Shown: piece by piece, positions 47,270 to 59,014 of the stretch
How positions within the stretch are numbered: the first letter of the stretch is position 1
Layout: each line of letters begins with the position of its first letter
Assembly: GCA_916613615.1 (NCBI GenBank)
Contig: OU744734.1
Location: 35,036,801 to 35,100,800, forward strand
Length of the DNA stretch: 64,000 nucleotides
Reading direction: 5' to 3'
DNA from: Steromphala cineraria
Taxonomy: Eukaryota; Mollusca; Gastropoda; Trochida; Trochidae
Notes under the pieces: model-generated
What the model saw: only the letters and a program-made list of their open reading frames with translations
Database searches by the model: none
What the model was told of the DNA's origin: nothing
Program-made: the position numbers and the translations under genes

Positions 47270-48600
47270 TATTCTATAGACAGGCAAGAGGGGAATTCAC
47301 TTCGGGGGCTATAGGACCAAATATCAATAGTTGGGAGAATTGGTGATAGTAATGTTCTTTTACATATGGGGTATATATACAAACACAATTCTGAACGGGA
47401 AAGCATACTTATATTCTACATACACCAAGTTTGATATATATAAAGGGTCCAAATGGTGAACTTCAAAAGAGATGTGAAAAATATACATGACTTAAATGTG
47501 AAATAGTGAACTACATTATAATCAGACAATGAAGGAGGCTAAAACCCAAAATACCAATATTCCGAAGAGACTTCTTACTCAAACGGTTCAATATCATGTC
47601 AGAACATAAGGGAATTTAGCTACTTGGTATTATATGTATAAGCAATATACTTCTGTAGCAATGGGCCCAAAATGTCAATATTCTGATATCAACTGAAACG
47701 ATTCTCACACAACATGAATTACTGACATGTAAACTAGGATACATTACCTAAGGATACATTCTCTATAGAGGGGCACATTGGGAATACATTGTAAGAGCTA
47801 AAGGGCCAAAATGCCAATGTTCCGATTCTGACTGTAACGATTTTCTCAAACATGAATTACTGACATGTAAACTAGTCGTCAACCTTAGCATAAATTCTAT
47901 TAGAGGGGCATTAAGGGAATACACATGTCAATATTCCGAATCTGAATCAAAACGATTCTCTAAAACATGAATTAATGACAACTAGTCGTGCACCTTAGCA
48001 TAAATTCTTTATAGACTGACTCGTTGGTAATACACTGTTACTGCTATAGACCAAAAATGTCAATATTCCGAAAAAATCTCTTATGGAAATTGCTCCCTAT
48101 CATGTAAGAGTATACTGTTTAACATGTCAAGTGGGATACACTAAAGAGCTATAGGGCCAACATACCTATATTACGAAGTCTGTGATAAAACATCTTGTGA
48201 GAGCATACAATACAGATCTAGAAATGGGAAATAGTCAACGACAATTTCTTCTATAGACGGGTAAGTCAAGAAACCCTTATTCAAGACCAAATTGTCAATC
48301 TAACGAAGAAATCTCTGATAGTAACTTTTCTCAGCCATTTATATAAATAAACGTACAGAAATGTGAAAATATCAACTATCTATATTCTACAGACGGGGAT
48401 AGTGGGACATATACAAAAGAAAACACTGTAGCAGCTCAGATCAATTTGTCCTTATAACCAAAGAAATACTTTACAGAGATGTGAAGTTATCAACTACCCT
48501 ATATACTACAGACACATGTTGGGCACATACAATAGAAGTTATATGTTTAAATGGTCAATATTCGGGGGTATCTGAGATAGAATTTCCTCCTGACAGTTAT
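47270..48600 (+). repeat. Degenerate tandem repeats, about 100-145 bp
   Basis: CCAAAATGTCAATATTCCGA-type words recur near 47667, 47811, 47925, 48051, 48153 and 48287. Between them are ATGAATTACTGACATGTAAA, CTAGTCGT and ATAGAGGGGCA words. The spacing varies and the units are strongly diverged, so this is an old array. Confidence 0.6.
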
Positions 48601-48659
48601 AATAAGGGGAATGTTAAGGAGTTTTAGTTTCTGAAATGTGATATTGTCAATTTTATCCC

Positions 48660-48847
48660 TAGTCTGTCTTCCAGACCCTAAAGCAAAAATATTCAATTGA
48701 CGAACCCAGTCAAGAAACCTATATCAAGTCTAGATTACTTAGTTTAGAAACATCAACATCTTCTGAATTCCTTTTCGTTATAATACATGAATTGTTTTAT
48801 AATATTGTCAAAATGGTAAAATACTTCTGAGACTAAATGTTAGTCTA
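48660..48847 (-). mobile_element. MULE-like MITE, minus-strand copy
   Basis: TAGTCTGTCTTCCAGACCCT at the left and GAGACTAAATGTTAGTCTA at the right, with internal TTCAATTGACGAACCCAGTC (complement of the 40687 copy). The flanking 9-mers TTTTATCCC and TCATATCCC match at 7 of 9. Confidence 0.7.
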
Positions 48848-49164
48848 TCATATCCCTGATAGGTATATCTATTTCATACTAAGTGGACTTTGATTAACGT
48901 ATATCGTTGGTATGTCCTCCTGAGATCTTAACTATGATAATGTAACTTGAATATCGCCATTCTTAAACGAAATTTGTCTGAGGACAGTTGAAGTAATTGG
49001 TGAGACATTTCTATTACCCTCCTTGAAGGGGGTCTATATTACGTATCAACATAGTTAACCCATGAATGAAGGAAGAGATGAGAGATAGGGTGAATGAATG
49101 CAGAGGCAGAGAAAGGTATTTCAATACAATTACCATGTTCCTGTCCACTCTCTAATTCCCTAAA

Positions 49165-49320
49165 CTTAATGTCAGTCTCTGAAATAAAAACATAATAAAT
49201 TTAAACTATTGAATACAAAATGAGAAAGGAGCCCAATGAAGTTGTTCATTTCCTGAAACATCAGTGAACTAGACTTGCTACAATAATTTAGATTTGCGTT
49301 GGTCTTTAAAGATATTTTGT
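49165..49320 (+). mobile_element. MULE-like MITE family, variant copy
   Basis: GTCAGTCTCTGAAATAAAAA, then AGGAGCCCAATGAAGTTG and CTAGACTTGCTACAATAA. It shares the body with a fragment at 51393-51510. The right end is lost at the adjoining retroposon tail. Confidence 0.6.
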
Positions 49321-49322
49321 TC

Positions 49323-49395
49323 GGTCAGAACAGAACAGAACTTTATTACGCTCAGGCCGATATCCTCGGCATATGAGGTACAACATGACAGTAAA
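49323..49395 (-). repeat. Retroposon 3' tail, minus strand
   Basis: On the minus strand: CCGAGGATATCGGCCTGAGC, then GTAATAAAGTTCTGTTCTGT and TCTG. The GGC-TGAGC-AATAAA-TTCTG tail closely resembles 57055-57115, so both belong to one retroposon 3' end type. Confidence 0.6.
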
Positions 49396-49629
49396 TGCAT
49401 CATACAAGCAGATAAGTGATTAGCCGGAAGATTTTACAGTTTGCATTATGATTTTACAAAATTTGCTAAGTTATAGGGACTGTTAGACAGACTATCCCCC
49501 GACTTCCGTCACCCCAATTATTTATCAGATACGCTTAGCGAAGAAGATAATGTTTTGGACCAAGCCCAATCGCCTTACTATATCGTACGCGTCAACCTTT
49601 TTTCTATTATATTTACCTATTTATAACAG

Positions 49630-49751
49630 GACAAGCTTGTAGGACGGTAGCTGAGACTTGTAACGATACCTTCTCTACAAGTAGCAAGGTGTTTAAAACG
49701 GCAACTTCGGGGTACAAAAAAGCCAATTCACAAATCAATTACATTGTATGA
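49630..49751 (+). CDS. Candidate second exon of the signal-peptide gene
   Basis: Acceptor CCTATTTATAACAG precedes a frame that is in phase with the exon at 47031 (G + GA = Gly). It reads GQACRTVAETCNDTFSTSSK, then VFKTATSGYKKANSQINYIV and TGA at 49749-49751. The two cysteines right after the predicted signal peptide, spaced by six residues, fit an extracellular protein. If it ends at the TGA, the precursor would be 66 residues. Alternatively AAG|GTGTTT at 49688 is a weak donor and the gene continues outside what I can recognise. No family was identified. Confidence 0.35.
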
Positions 49752-51190
49752 CGAATACTATTGGAGTTCATTACATGTAACATACTGTAGTCTAATAATC
49801 AGAACGCTGTGTTATTCTGACCAAACAATATGAACCTCATATCAAATCTAGATTTAAATTTTACTCCGATGATCCTATTATATAAAATGAAACGTCGTTT
49901 TGAGATGTATTTGTCATTACCTGAGTGAATGTCTAGACATATACATCAACCTATTGATCTGTTTTTAGTAATATCTCAGACTCTTAACATAGCCTTCTGC
50001 TAATAGCACTTAGTTAATTATAGTAAATGATGAGAAATGTAACGTGACTCAATCTACCTTAGGAACATGCCCCCTACCTCCTCGAAGCCCCTCAAACTCT
50101 CCCCCTCCCGTAACCACCCCCTCGCTCCTCCCCAGTGGGACCACCAAGGTACTGAGTACACCCCTGGGACTTGGCTAATGTACCGCGATGAATACGCTTA
50201 CAACATCAATGTTTACAACTTCCTCATTTCTTCTACATCCCACGTTCAAAGACCGGAAAAAGAGAGTAATAGTATCTAATCCAATTTGGGTGTATTTATA
50301 AGCGAAATGAGGATGTTTGTGTTACTCAATCACCTCGATTCCAACCCACGAAAAACTCTCGATCCATAACTTTCTAGAAATATGATAAAATTCTTTTTTT
50401 TTTCGAATTTTAGTTTTATTGGCCAAATTTTTCTTTGTATAAGTCCAATAAGACTAACTCAACATACCATCTCCTAGGAATCGTTTATAATATAGTCTCG
50501 GGCCTAATGCTGCATAGACTTAAAGCCTCATAAATGATATAAATAAAGTTACTTATTATTTTGAATATATGTGGTGAATGAATGAGTATTCTTGTTAATT
50601 TCCTGTACATTGTTGTAATCCTGATATGCTACTGTGCCTAATACACCTTTGTACCATGAATACCGGAATAAAAAATAATTATTTTGAATATCTTCAAATT
50701 TTAGTTTAATCAGCTCAACATGTTCTAGTTTCTCATACATTCTAAAGGACTGACCTTAGTCCCCTTTACACAGACATACCTACTAATAAACATGCTACTA
50801 AATGATCCCCCTCCCCTACCCCTACTGCGAGAATACTTGTGCGTGACGGGGGTCAGAGGTAGGGGGTTGTGGGGATACGGTCCCATTTCATCCTAAACAT
50901 GTATCTGTTCTGATGTACCGGACCAGTTGCCCTTTCTCCCCGATACTCTAATCTAGCCCCTTATGGAGATGTACCTAGCTCTTTGAACGTCAATTATTTC
51001 AACTCTCGTTTGTGTCTCGCCAAAGTGGTCCTGTCCATAATATTGCAGTTGAACACCACTGTTTTACTTCTATCTTATCCACAGTGACAGTAGTATGTTA
51101 GCAGGACAAGCGGACTACATATTGTCACATTAGTCATAAAAACAAATTCTGGGACTATATGTTAGTCTATGCTGCTATTTACTATTACAA

Positions 51191-51383
51191 CATCTTCCTA
51201 CGCAAAACCTAAAACGCTAGTTTCCAAACTGTCACTTTTATGCCTTGCTGCATAACCTTGAGTTTTCTGTGCTTGCTCTCTAGCCTGTAGGGGCACTATA
51301 GCAGCACAGAACAGAAAGTCTCTGCAGCAAGGCATAAAATGACAGTTTGGAAACTGGCCTTTTAGGCTCTGCGTAGGAAGATG
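51191..51383. mobile_element. Hairpin MITE with 9-bp target duplication (193 bp)
   Basis: It starts CATCTTCCTACGCAAAACCT and ends with the complement, CTGCGTAGGAAGATG. The arms are about 61 bp long with few differences (shared AGTTTCCAAACTGTCA and ATGCCTTGCTGCA). Exact CTATTACAA occurs at 51182-51190 and 51384-51392. Long TIRs plus a 9-bp duplication suggest the Mutator-like group. It has inserted into another repeat, whose parts at 51150-51180 and 51393-51510 flank it. Confidence 0.88.
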
Positions 51384-51392
51384 CTATTACAA

Positions 51393-51690
51393 TTGAAAAG
51401 AGCCCACTGAAGTTGTTAAGAAAATGCTGTGATCTATACTTGCAACAATAACATAGACTTGAATATAGGGCTATAGATTTGTTTCAGGGTCTGCGTGAAG
51501 ACTACTTGTTAAAGATTAAAATTAAAGAAGCCTTTCCAGTCTAGATAATGTTGGCAAGTCTAGATACCTCAGCTGAAATTAAGTATTGTCAGGGCTCCTT
51601 TTTATTTCTTTTTAAATAAAAACTCAAATAATAAAATTAGTAAAGAACTCTTTTTTCAGGGACTAAATGATAGTCTAGAAAGACTACTTG
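51393..51690. mobile_element. Two fragments of the MULE-like MITE family
   Basis: 51393-51510 matches the 49165 copy on the plus strand (AGAGCCCACTGAAGTTGTTA, then GGGTCTGCGTGAAGACTA). 51530-51690 is a minus-strand copy (CCTTTCCAGTCTAGATAATG to GGGACTAAATGATAGTCTA). Confidence 0.6.
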
Positions 51691-51699
51691 TATCCCTAC

Positions 51700-51850
51700 G
51701 CAGCTCCTTGCAATGGCTGGCTTGCAAGAAGACCAGATACAAACATGATACCCCTGACAATACCCCACCCCCTGTGGGAATACTTGTCCCCGGCAGGGGG
51801 TCGGGACGGGGGGTCGAGACTCCAGTCTCCGGGTGATGCAAAGATTAAAG
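51700..51850. repeat. GC/G-rich dispersed repeat
   Basis: GGGAATACTTGTCCCCGGCA, then GGGGGTCGGGACGGGGGG. A similar stretch is at 50810-50880 (GAGAATACTTGTGCGTGACG, GGGGTCAGAGGTAGGGGG). It stands out against AT-rich surroundings; the open frames on both strands are compositional. Confidence 0.5.
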
Positions 51851-51899
51851 CCCCCTCACCTTGGCGTCGTTAACCACTGTTTACTCTCTTTACATCAAA

Positions 51900-53560
51900 C
51901 AAATTAGCTACCGTCTAAACCTTTTATACTACATCTAAGTGGACAGCTTTTGATATTATGATAACTAAGATGAGTATTTATCTGTGCCTAACATTAATGT
52001 TCTTCTCTCATAGTGAAAAGACATTGAATTTGCACGTGTCTGTGACTAACATTAATTTTCTTCTCTGTGAATGAAAAGGAACATAGAATATGCACAGGGT
52101 GTTACTAACATTTAACCTGAGAAAAGAAAAAGCCCGGAAAATGCTTATGGTACTGTTAAAATTAGGTAAATTTATAAAATTTTGTTATATTTTCTTCCAT
52201 TTTACTTAAGTAATAGTTTGTCAAATATGAAAGAAAAGTTTTCATTTCAAACGGTAAACGCCAATATAACAATATTGAAATATGGATCTTTTGTCAAGGG
52301 TTAACATTAAGCGTATTTGACCAAATACAAGGTGAACGAATCATGCAACTGATTTTCAATAAATTGATATATCTGGTAGTGTATGCAAAGCAAAATGACC
52401 TTGAAAACATTTGTCTAATGAACGTTTGATAAAAAGTATTTATTTTCAAAACATAATTCATTGACAAACATAAACTCATTTTTGTTACATTGCATTGAGG
52501 CGGCAATACCATGTGAAAAGGACATCTAGATATAAAGTGAGTAAAAGTTCTCATCAAGATATATCCCAAACCATATGGACCCGTCGTAGTTCATTGCCAT
52601 ACACCAACCTTTCATACATGCGTTACCCTTTAACAACAGAAGCAAAAATCTCATTTAATCCCGTCTGGTTTTCTTATTACCATGAATTGTTATTTCCATT
52701 ATATGAGGAAAGCTGTCACATTTTGTTTACGATACTTTCACCATGGTCTTTGACAATGCAAATCAAATCATGATAAAATCACCAGATGTTAACGAAATCA
52801 GCAAATTTCAAAACCCTTATTACAACTTCTACAGAAATTCTAAAGGAAGTCAAACCGACTAGATCGTTCAATACTTTTGCCTCAGAGTAAGATATGGTAG
52901 AGGTTCTTGGGGTTTTTTTACTTTAAAATTTTAAGTTTAAATATTTTTAAATTGTTTTTTCAGAACTTAGTGTTTCTTAAATGCAAACTCTAGAGTTATT
53001 GTTTGGCAAGAAAGGATTTATCCTCGATTATGTAATGCCCTATTTCGCTTCCTAATGCTAATAACAGACAATTTGCAGGAAAAACGATAATTTATTGATT
53101 TATTTGTCTAAAGAGTTAATTGTGCATGCCATAAATAAATATGACCAATTTACTTCTCTTAAGCAGTTTGGTGCTTTTTAAAGGGACCACAAAATCCATT
53201 AATATTCCCGTTGCCTAGACTTGCGGTAAATCTCTTAAGCCTTCGTTGATAAAGAAATTAAGTTCTACACTCACTCATAAACCCCTCGCCATATATAAAT
53301 AGATGTTCTTTTATGACTACATAACCTTTTTACTGCGATGTTTTAAATAGACTTTATTTCAGGCTAAAGTAGGATCAATTTAGTCTTCGGAGTGTTCCTT
53401 TTAAGAATAAAATGATATGCTCTTCCTGTTGTATGTAAAATCTAGACTTGCTTTATGAGGGACCTTAACTGAATTATAACGGCTCCTCTTTCATACATAT
53501 TCATGAAACAGGATTATCGTGGCTACGATGCAATGGAAAGAACTTCATAGGACCATTGAC
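51900..53560. other. AT-rich DNA without recognised genes
   Basis: A small duplication (TGTGCCTAACATTAATGTTC / TGTGACTAACATTAATTTTC, 51980-52060) is present. CTAGACTTGC fragments at 53216 and 53442 are remnants of the MULE-like family. The 91- and 92-codon frames at 52294-52773 oppose each other and are not supported. Confidence 0.4.
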
Positions 53561-53564
53561 ACTG

Positions 53565-53851
53565 GTTCTTGTTCTCAATTTCCTTCTTGTTTTGGATTTG
53601 GTTCTTGATTTTGGATTTGGTTCTTGATTTGGAATTGGTTCCTGTTTTTGATTTGATTCATGTTTTTGGTTTGGTTCCTGATTTTCATTTGGTTCTTGTT
53701 TTGGATTTGGTTCCTGATTTTCATTTGATTCTTGTTGTTGATTTGGTTCTTAATTTGGATTTGGTTCTTGTTGTTGATTTGGTTCCTGATTTTGGATTTG
53801 GTTCTTGTTTTTGTTTGGGTTCATGTTTTGGGTTTGGTTGTTGTTTCAGTT
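53565..53851 (+). repeat. GT-rich short tandem repeat
   Basis: Irregular copies of TTTGGTTCTTGATTTTGGA and TTTGGTTCCTGATTTTCA. The Leu/Val/Asp/Phe-rich open frame is a repeat translation. Confidence 0.85.
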
Positions 53852-55439
53852 CCATCCATTTTCTAAAGTCAATATGTGAGTAGTGTACATGTTCACAGTT
53901 CTATTTCTACTTTCACTTTTTCCAAGAATACCCCTTAGATACACAAAACACGAAATACATACATGTATCTGTTTTATTTAACCTTGGAATGAGAAATTAA
54001 TTCCATTGAAATTTCCCGGAGAGTATCCTGCAGCCACGTGCACACGAAACAACATCTAACATCGCAAACATAAAACTTACATGAAAAAACATGATATGCT
54101 TATATATGTTTAATTTGAAATTGATTGAAATAAGAAAACTATTTCATTGAAGGGTTTACCCAAGAGTTTCTAACAGAGAAACAAACTGTTAACATTCGGA
54201 TCAATCAAACGCTTTCATTTTCCGTAGAGTTTACTAACACCTTGTCACTGCCATGCTGTATCAATCAAGGAAGGTGAATATTTACACCAAGTCGGGTTCG
54301 AATCCCTTTGGTGGGCAAATATATAAACTCAGCTTCCGTATAGGACGCGACTGACACCCTCGCTCCAGACTTTCGGCAGCTGGTTTTTGCTTCCCCTGTC
54401 TATAAGCATACGGTGTGGTGAAAGACGCGACCTCCTTATTTTGAGGGGGAGGGGGAACAAAATATTCTGTTTTGAGAAGTACCCCCTCTTGTGGATACTT
54501 ATATGAAAGAGAATTTGATTCTCTTTCAAACAAATATACATACTTGTATCTTATTATTTGCTTTTAATAGATTTTATATTTATCTGAGTGTTTTGATGCT
54601 TCTCCCTATGAAAGAAAGATGGTCATGCATTCATACAATTAAAACACCTACATCTAATATTTTGGGTTTTAAATGTGATTGTAAAATTGTCTTGAATAAC
54701 CTATAATACTGTCATTTTCTAATTGAATCTTTCAAACAAACAAATTCGTTCTACGTTATCTACTATAAATTTGATTTCTTTTCTGACAAATGGGGTATAT
54801 AAATATTACCCAAATGGGTATATAAATATTACCCCCTAGGGGGGGACATTGGAATCGTCATTATTAATATCTATTTTCGGTATTTTTATGTTTTATTAGT
54901 TATGTTGGCCACTGAGAAGTAACAAGAAAGACCTAAGGCTAAATAATTCTCTTTTCCTCAATTCATACTCAGTTTCATATTCCCCAGGGCGGTGAAGGGC
55001 AAACAAATTACTCCCAAGAGAACTCGCGCCTTGAAATTTATAACATCACGTGCACGGTAATCAAAGCTGTTAATTTAGTGGTTTTTATGAATGTATTGCA
55101 ATGCCGAAAGCAAAAATGAAACAACTCATAATAAAAATGTCAAGATATTAAGTATCATTAGATGTGAAAATGGGGAAGTTTTATTTGATGCAAGTTTCCA
55201 ATGTAAAGTCAATTTATTATTGACATGTTGAAGGATGAAATATGAAAGTAAATGTGTCATAGATATATGAAAACAAGATGATGTTTGTTGAAATTACAGT
55301 ATTTAACCTGTTAAACAAACACAATGTACATGTTAATGTTAGAAAGACTAATAAACATTTCAAACTTTTCGAATAGGACAAAACCTGAAGAGAAAACTTA
55401 TTTAAACTTATTGAAACCATAAAAAGCCTCTTTATTTAT

Positions 55440-55699
55440 TCTCACTGGGGGACTATGTCATGGCGCATCCTTACTACTACACTGTTCCCAGTTGCTTTGA
55501 TGTCTTGTCAGCGCATTCTCGTGTTATTTAAATTCACGAGATCTCAGTGCTTGTACATTTCAATATGGCGACCGGAAGTGTACGCCGTGTTTATACTTTG
55601 ATACATCGTCAACGTTTCCTCTTAATGCAACTGGAGATTTTTGTCCTGTTTACTAACAAAAGTTTGTGTAACATGTTTTGTAAAAAAAGCGACAACTGA
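55440..55699 (+). promoter_or_regulatory. Possible promoter with overlapping YY1 and ETS sites
   Basis: CAATATGGCGACCGGAAGTG (55561-55580) combines a YY1-like AATATGGCGAC and a strong ETS site ACCGGAAGTG, as at many housekeeping-gene start sites. The ATG within it opens a 44-codon frame to TGA at 55697-55699 (starting MATGSVRRVYTLIHRQRF), which I cannot assign. No downstream exon was found. Confidence 0.25.
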
Positions 55700-56127
55700 T
55701 GTACTTACATACTAACAATTGATCCATAATACTCACCAAGTCTGTTTGATATTTCCAACTTCTTAAATACCCCCTATACAACTTAAAATGAATACAAGGA
55801 TTTCTAAATGCATGACGTTACCCAATTCATAGGGTTTGGTTTAAGTAGAACACCGCCTTTCCATTTAAGTTTCTGATGAGGTATACGAAGCAAAACCATG
55901 AATATATGAATACCAAGTAATCTTTCCAAGAAAGGTTTCCGTATACATGTGCCATGTTCATTTTCAGTAATGGTGATAGGTCACAAGTTTATTGTTTTTT
56001 CTTAGTGCATGATTGTGTAATGGTATTAAGATAAACACTTTCTATACTGAAGTGATCTTTGGTGACACGCTTGAAGCAATCAGAGTACCTAGACTGATTT
56101 ATATTTTCTTCAATTCATTACCCTCAA

Positions 56128-56915
56128 AGGGGCAGTAGCACGTTTTTGATAATTTTTTATCTTAAATATTTCACTGATAAATGTAAGTTAATACTAAATT
56201 TATCATTTTGACAGTGTCAAAAATCTCATTACACAAGCCAATCATCCATAGTCAGAGGACAAATTATGAAGATTCACATAAAGTCCATTGGCGGCCATTT
56301 TTTGTGAACACCTTTAATCACTGTGTATAACCGTACACCGGAACTAGCGAGGTGTACGGCGGAGAAATGTTGCTAGCGAGGAGCGTGATCGCACACGGGA
56401 TCACTTAAAAAGCAATCAACGCCGTTTCATCAACTTTTTCTATGTTATTATCATTTCAATAGCTTTCCGAGACATAACTATTTAATGTCATATCCTGTTC
56501 ATAGTCAGAGATAGCAAATATGTTACTAACAACAGCATGACTCGCAACTGTCATTGTTACTGTCCCTTGGATACAGAATGACAAGCACATACATTTTCCT
56601 AAGTATGTGTGCTAAAATGACCACATGATGTTGATTATTTGAAATTTATGAAGTAAAATATTTCCTATCTTTCGATTTCGGCTCCTCGCTAGCAACATTT
56701 CTCCGCCGTACACCTCGCTAGTTCCGGTGTACGGTTAAACACAGTGTTAATTCATTTTGTGTAAGAAAAAGGAATCGCATGGCTAAACTTTACGCTATAT
56801 ATTTCAATTATTACTGCTTCATTTAGTTGAAATACATTGTCTATCAATTGGAACCATTAATTTTCATTTTCCTGACATCACCTTAGATTCCCCCAAAAAA
56901 CGTTCTACTGCCCCT
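56128..56915. mobile_element. TTAA-target MITE (Kolobok/T2-like) split by an insertion
   Basis: AGGGGCAGTAGCACGTTTTT at the left and AAAACGTTCTACTGCCCCT then TTAA at the right (the left target has mutated to TCAA). Subtracting the 428-bp insert and its 5-bp duplication leaves 355 bp, the same as the copy at 15484. Confidence 0.85.
56319..56746. mobile_element. CACTGTG-ended MITE with 5-bp duplication (Transib/RAG-like), 428 bp
   Basis: It begins CACTGTGTATAACCGTACAC and ends GTGTACGGTTAAACACAGTG. The inverted arms are 66 bp long (56319-56384 and 56681-56746) with one mismatch. The flanks are TTAAT at 56314-56318 and 56747-56751. Each arm contains a nested hairpin (CCGTACACC...GGTGTACGG) and a doubled CTAGCGAGG. 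Transib and ProtoRAG transposons have termini of the CACWRTG form and 5-bp duplications; CACTGTG fits. The interior (about 296 bp) is non-coding. The low arm divergence suggests recent activity. Confidence 0.85.
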
Positions 56916-57054
56916 TTAAGGTCCATTAAAGCAATTAAACAACATATTAATTCTGAAATCCTTCCTTGATACGCCTGAACAATAGCCACAAGACTCAAAC
57001 TTGTAAATAGATCATCTTTTACATCAATGACAGGAATACGGTTAACAGGAAGAT

Positions 57055-57115
57055 TAAGACACAGACAGAAACATTTATTGGCTCAAGCCATAATAAATGG
57101 CCTCTGGCCATGTAG
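57055..57115 (-). repeat. Retroposon 3' tail, minus strand
   Basis: On the minus strand: GGCCAGAGGCCATTTATTAT, then GGCTTGAGCCAATAAATGTT and TCTGTCTGTGTC. It is similar to the tail at 49323-49395. Confidence 0.55.
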
Positions 57116-57119
57116 ACAA

Positions 57120-58790
57120 TATTGTGATAATAATGTACGAATGAGGAACTAATGTTGATCTTATGTCTATTAATGAATTGTTTCACCATAAAACAGTAAA
57201 ATAGTTGACCTAGCACTTGGCGCATATTTTCTCATTATATCAATGCGATTATCAATATTTTATCTTTTCCGTTGCATATAGTCCCTATCATATTGTTGAG
57301 AATCTTTACTGTCTTCAATGAAATTCAGAAAAGATATTATAAAGAAATGAAGGATTTCAGATTTACCAAATATTCAATATTTTTTATTTCTGAGACATTT
57401 CAGTCATTCTTACGAGAAATACGTTATTAACATTCTGCGTTTACTACCCAATGGTTTTGACTTCTTTCTGAATTAAAATAATGTACATTGTACCATAATA
57501 TCCATATATCATAAAATAAGAACACTTCGCGGAATATGTTAGAAATTTTATACCTGCTTGTTAAGTAAGATTGTTTATTCGCCGTTTTGCTTCGATTCAC
57601 TCTAGAGAAACCATTTATCAATTAACACAATTTCCTTTGAAAGTATTGAACGTGAAAATAATGAAATTGACAATGTAAGATTGCAAGCGACAAGCACGGC
57701 CAGGTTGCTTTCCAATAACATCTTGTTGTACAAAACAATCATTATCACTGCTTAAAAGAATCACCGGTCGTATCTAATTGATTCTTTTTTTGGTATAATA
57801 CTAAGCGATACGACATGACCGCTTGTAGGAGAAAACCGGAAGCAACGTGAGGCGGAAACGGTTGCTTATCACTGCTGCGGTTGCGCTCATTGCGTTTTGG
57901 ACAGAACGGTTTTATCTTCTTGAAGGACACTTAAAAGCGTGCTTTTTTGAGTGACACGTCCATTGTTCCAAGAATATACCATATGAATGAATCGACACAG
58001 AACATTAAACACGTTCATATATTTTCACAAGTTTAGAACTGAACAATTGTCTTTTAGGTCATGTTGACTAACACCTACGCCAAACCGGAAGCTAGAACAA
58101 TGTGTTTATATCTGACAACCCGATGACGTCATTCATCATCTGGAGATAAACAAGTGACAAAATACAATGACATAACCGCTATAAACAAGTCTCTGTGGAC
58201 ACGACTGAAAGTGGGTGTTTTATTTCAGGAACCAATCTTTTTATATTTATGAAGGATCAAAGGTCAGCTTTGAAAAATGAATTTTCCATTGACAGTAGGA
58301 TTCTTTGAGATCCCTCTATTAATAAGCGATTTATCATTTTAATATTTTACACAAATGGATTAATTGTCTTTTAGTGTAATAAAAACTATTTTTCTGTTAT
58401 GCACTTTAATGACCATTTTACTATTGATTTTACGTTTTTGTCCGTTTTCAAATGACAATGTATCAGTGATGAATAATCGCACCTTGTTTAAACTAGACTT
58501 GGACCAGTGTTATTGTTTATGTGCTTTTCTACGTATGTGTTTATTTGGAAGTAACAATATAATTCCGTCAAACTCAGAAATACGTGTTAAGTAAACGAAT
58601 GTAATGATTTCTTTTATAAATAAGGTAACAAAAAAAAAACGAGTTCTGAACAAGCTATTTCATTTAAACGCAGACTTCATACTTCAATATAAGTTTTCGA
58701 TATAAGTCTTTCTCAATGATCGTAAATAGGTTAAAGGTATGCCATAGTATTCAGATCACCTTCCTTCAAATCCTAACAAATAGAACAGTG
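57120..58790. other. AT-rich DNA without recognised genes
   Basis: Nothing beyond chance frames is seen. A 76-codon frame at 58364-58594 has a hydrophobic start (TIFLLCTLMTILLLILRF) but no promoter or splice support. Confidence 0.4.
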
Positions 58791-59014
58791 GGCTCCATTC
58801 GCTTTTGATAGTAATTGGTTCCATACTAGATAGATTTTCAGAGACTAAAATTTAGTCTATCGTAATTATAATATCAATCAAAGTAGACAATTGTCAATAG
58901 TGGTAGTTTCTGGCAGATTTTAAATGAGATTGACTTCAAAACTGAGGTAAATTCAAGAAAGTCATTAATCAAGAGCCTTGTGTAATACTAACATAAGACT
59001 AAAACGTGGGTGGC

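Larger units (their letters stand above)
47110..49629 (+). other. Putative first intron of the signal-peptide gene
   Basis: From donor GTAAGT to acceptor TTTATAACAG. It holds a degenerate tandem tract (47270-48600), a reverse MULE-like MITE (48660-48847), a further family member (49165-49320) and a retroposon tail (49323-49395). Confidence 0.4.

Noticed and set aside
50063..50279. Pro/Ser-rich frame with possible acceptor CTACCTTAG and donor AAG|GTACTG
   Set aside because: The phase does not match the candidate exon ending at 49688, and the composition follows a C-rich patch.
53569..53883. 104-codon Leu/Val/Asp frame
   Set aside because: Translation of the GT-rich short tandem repeat.
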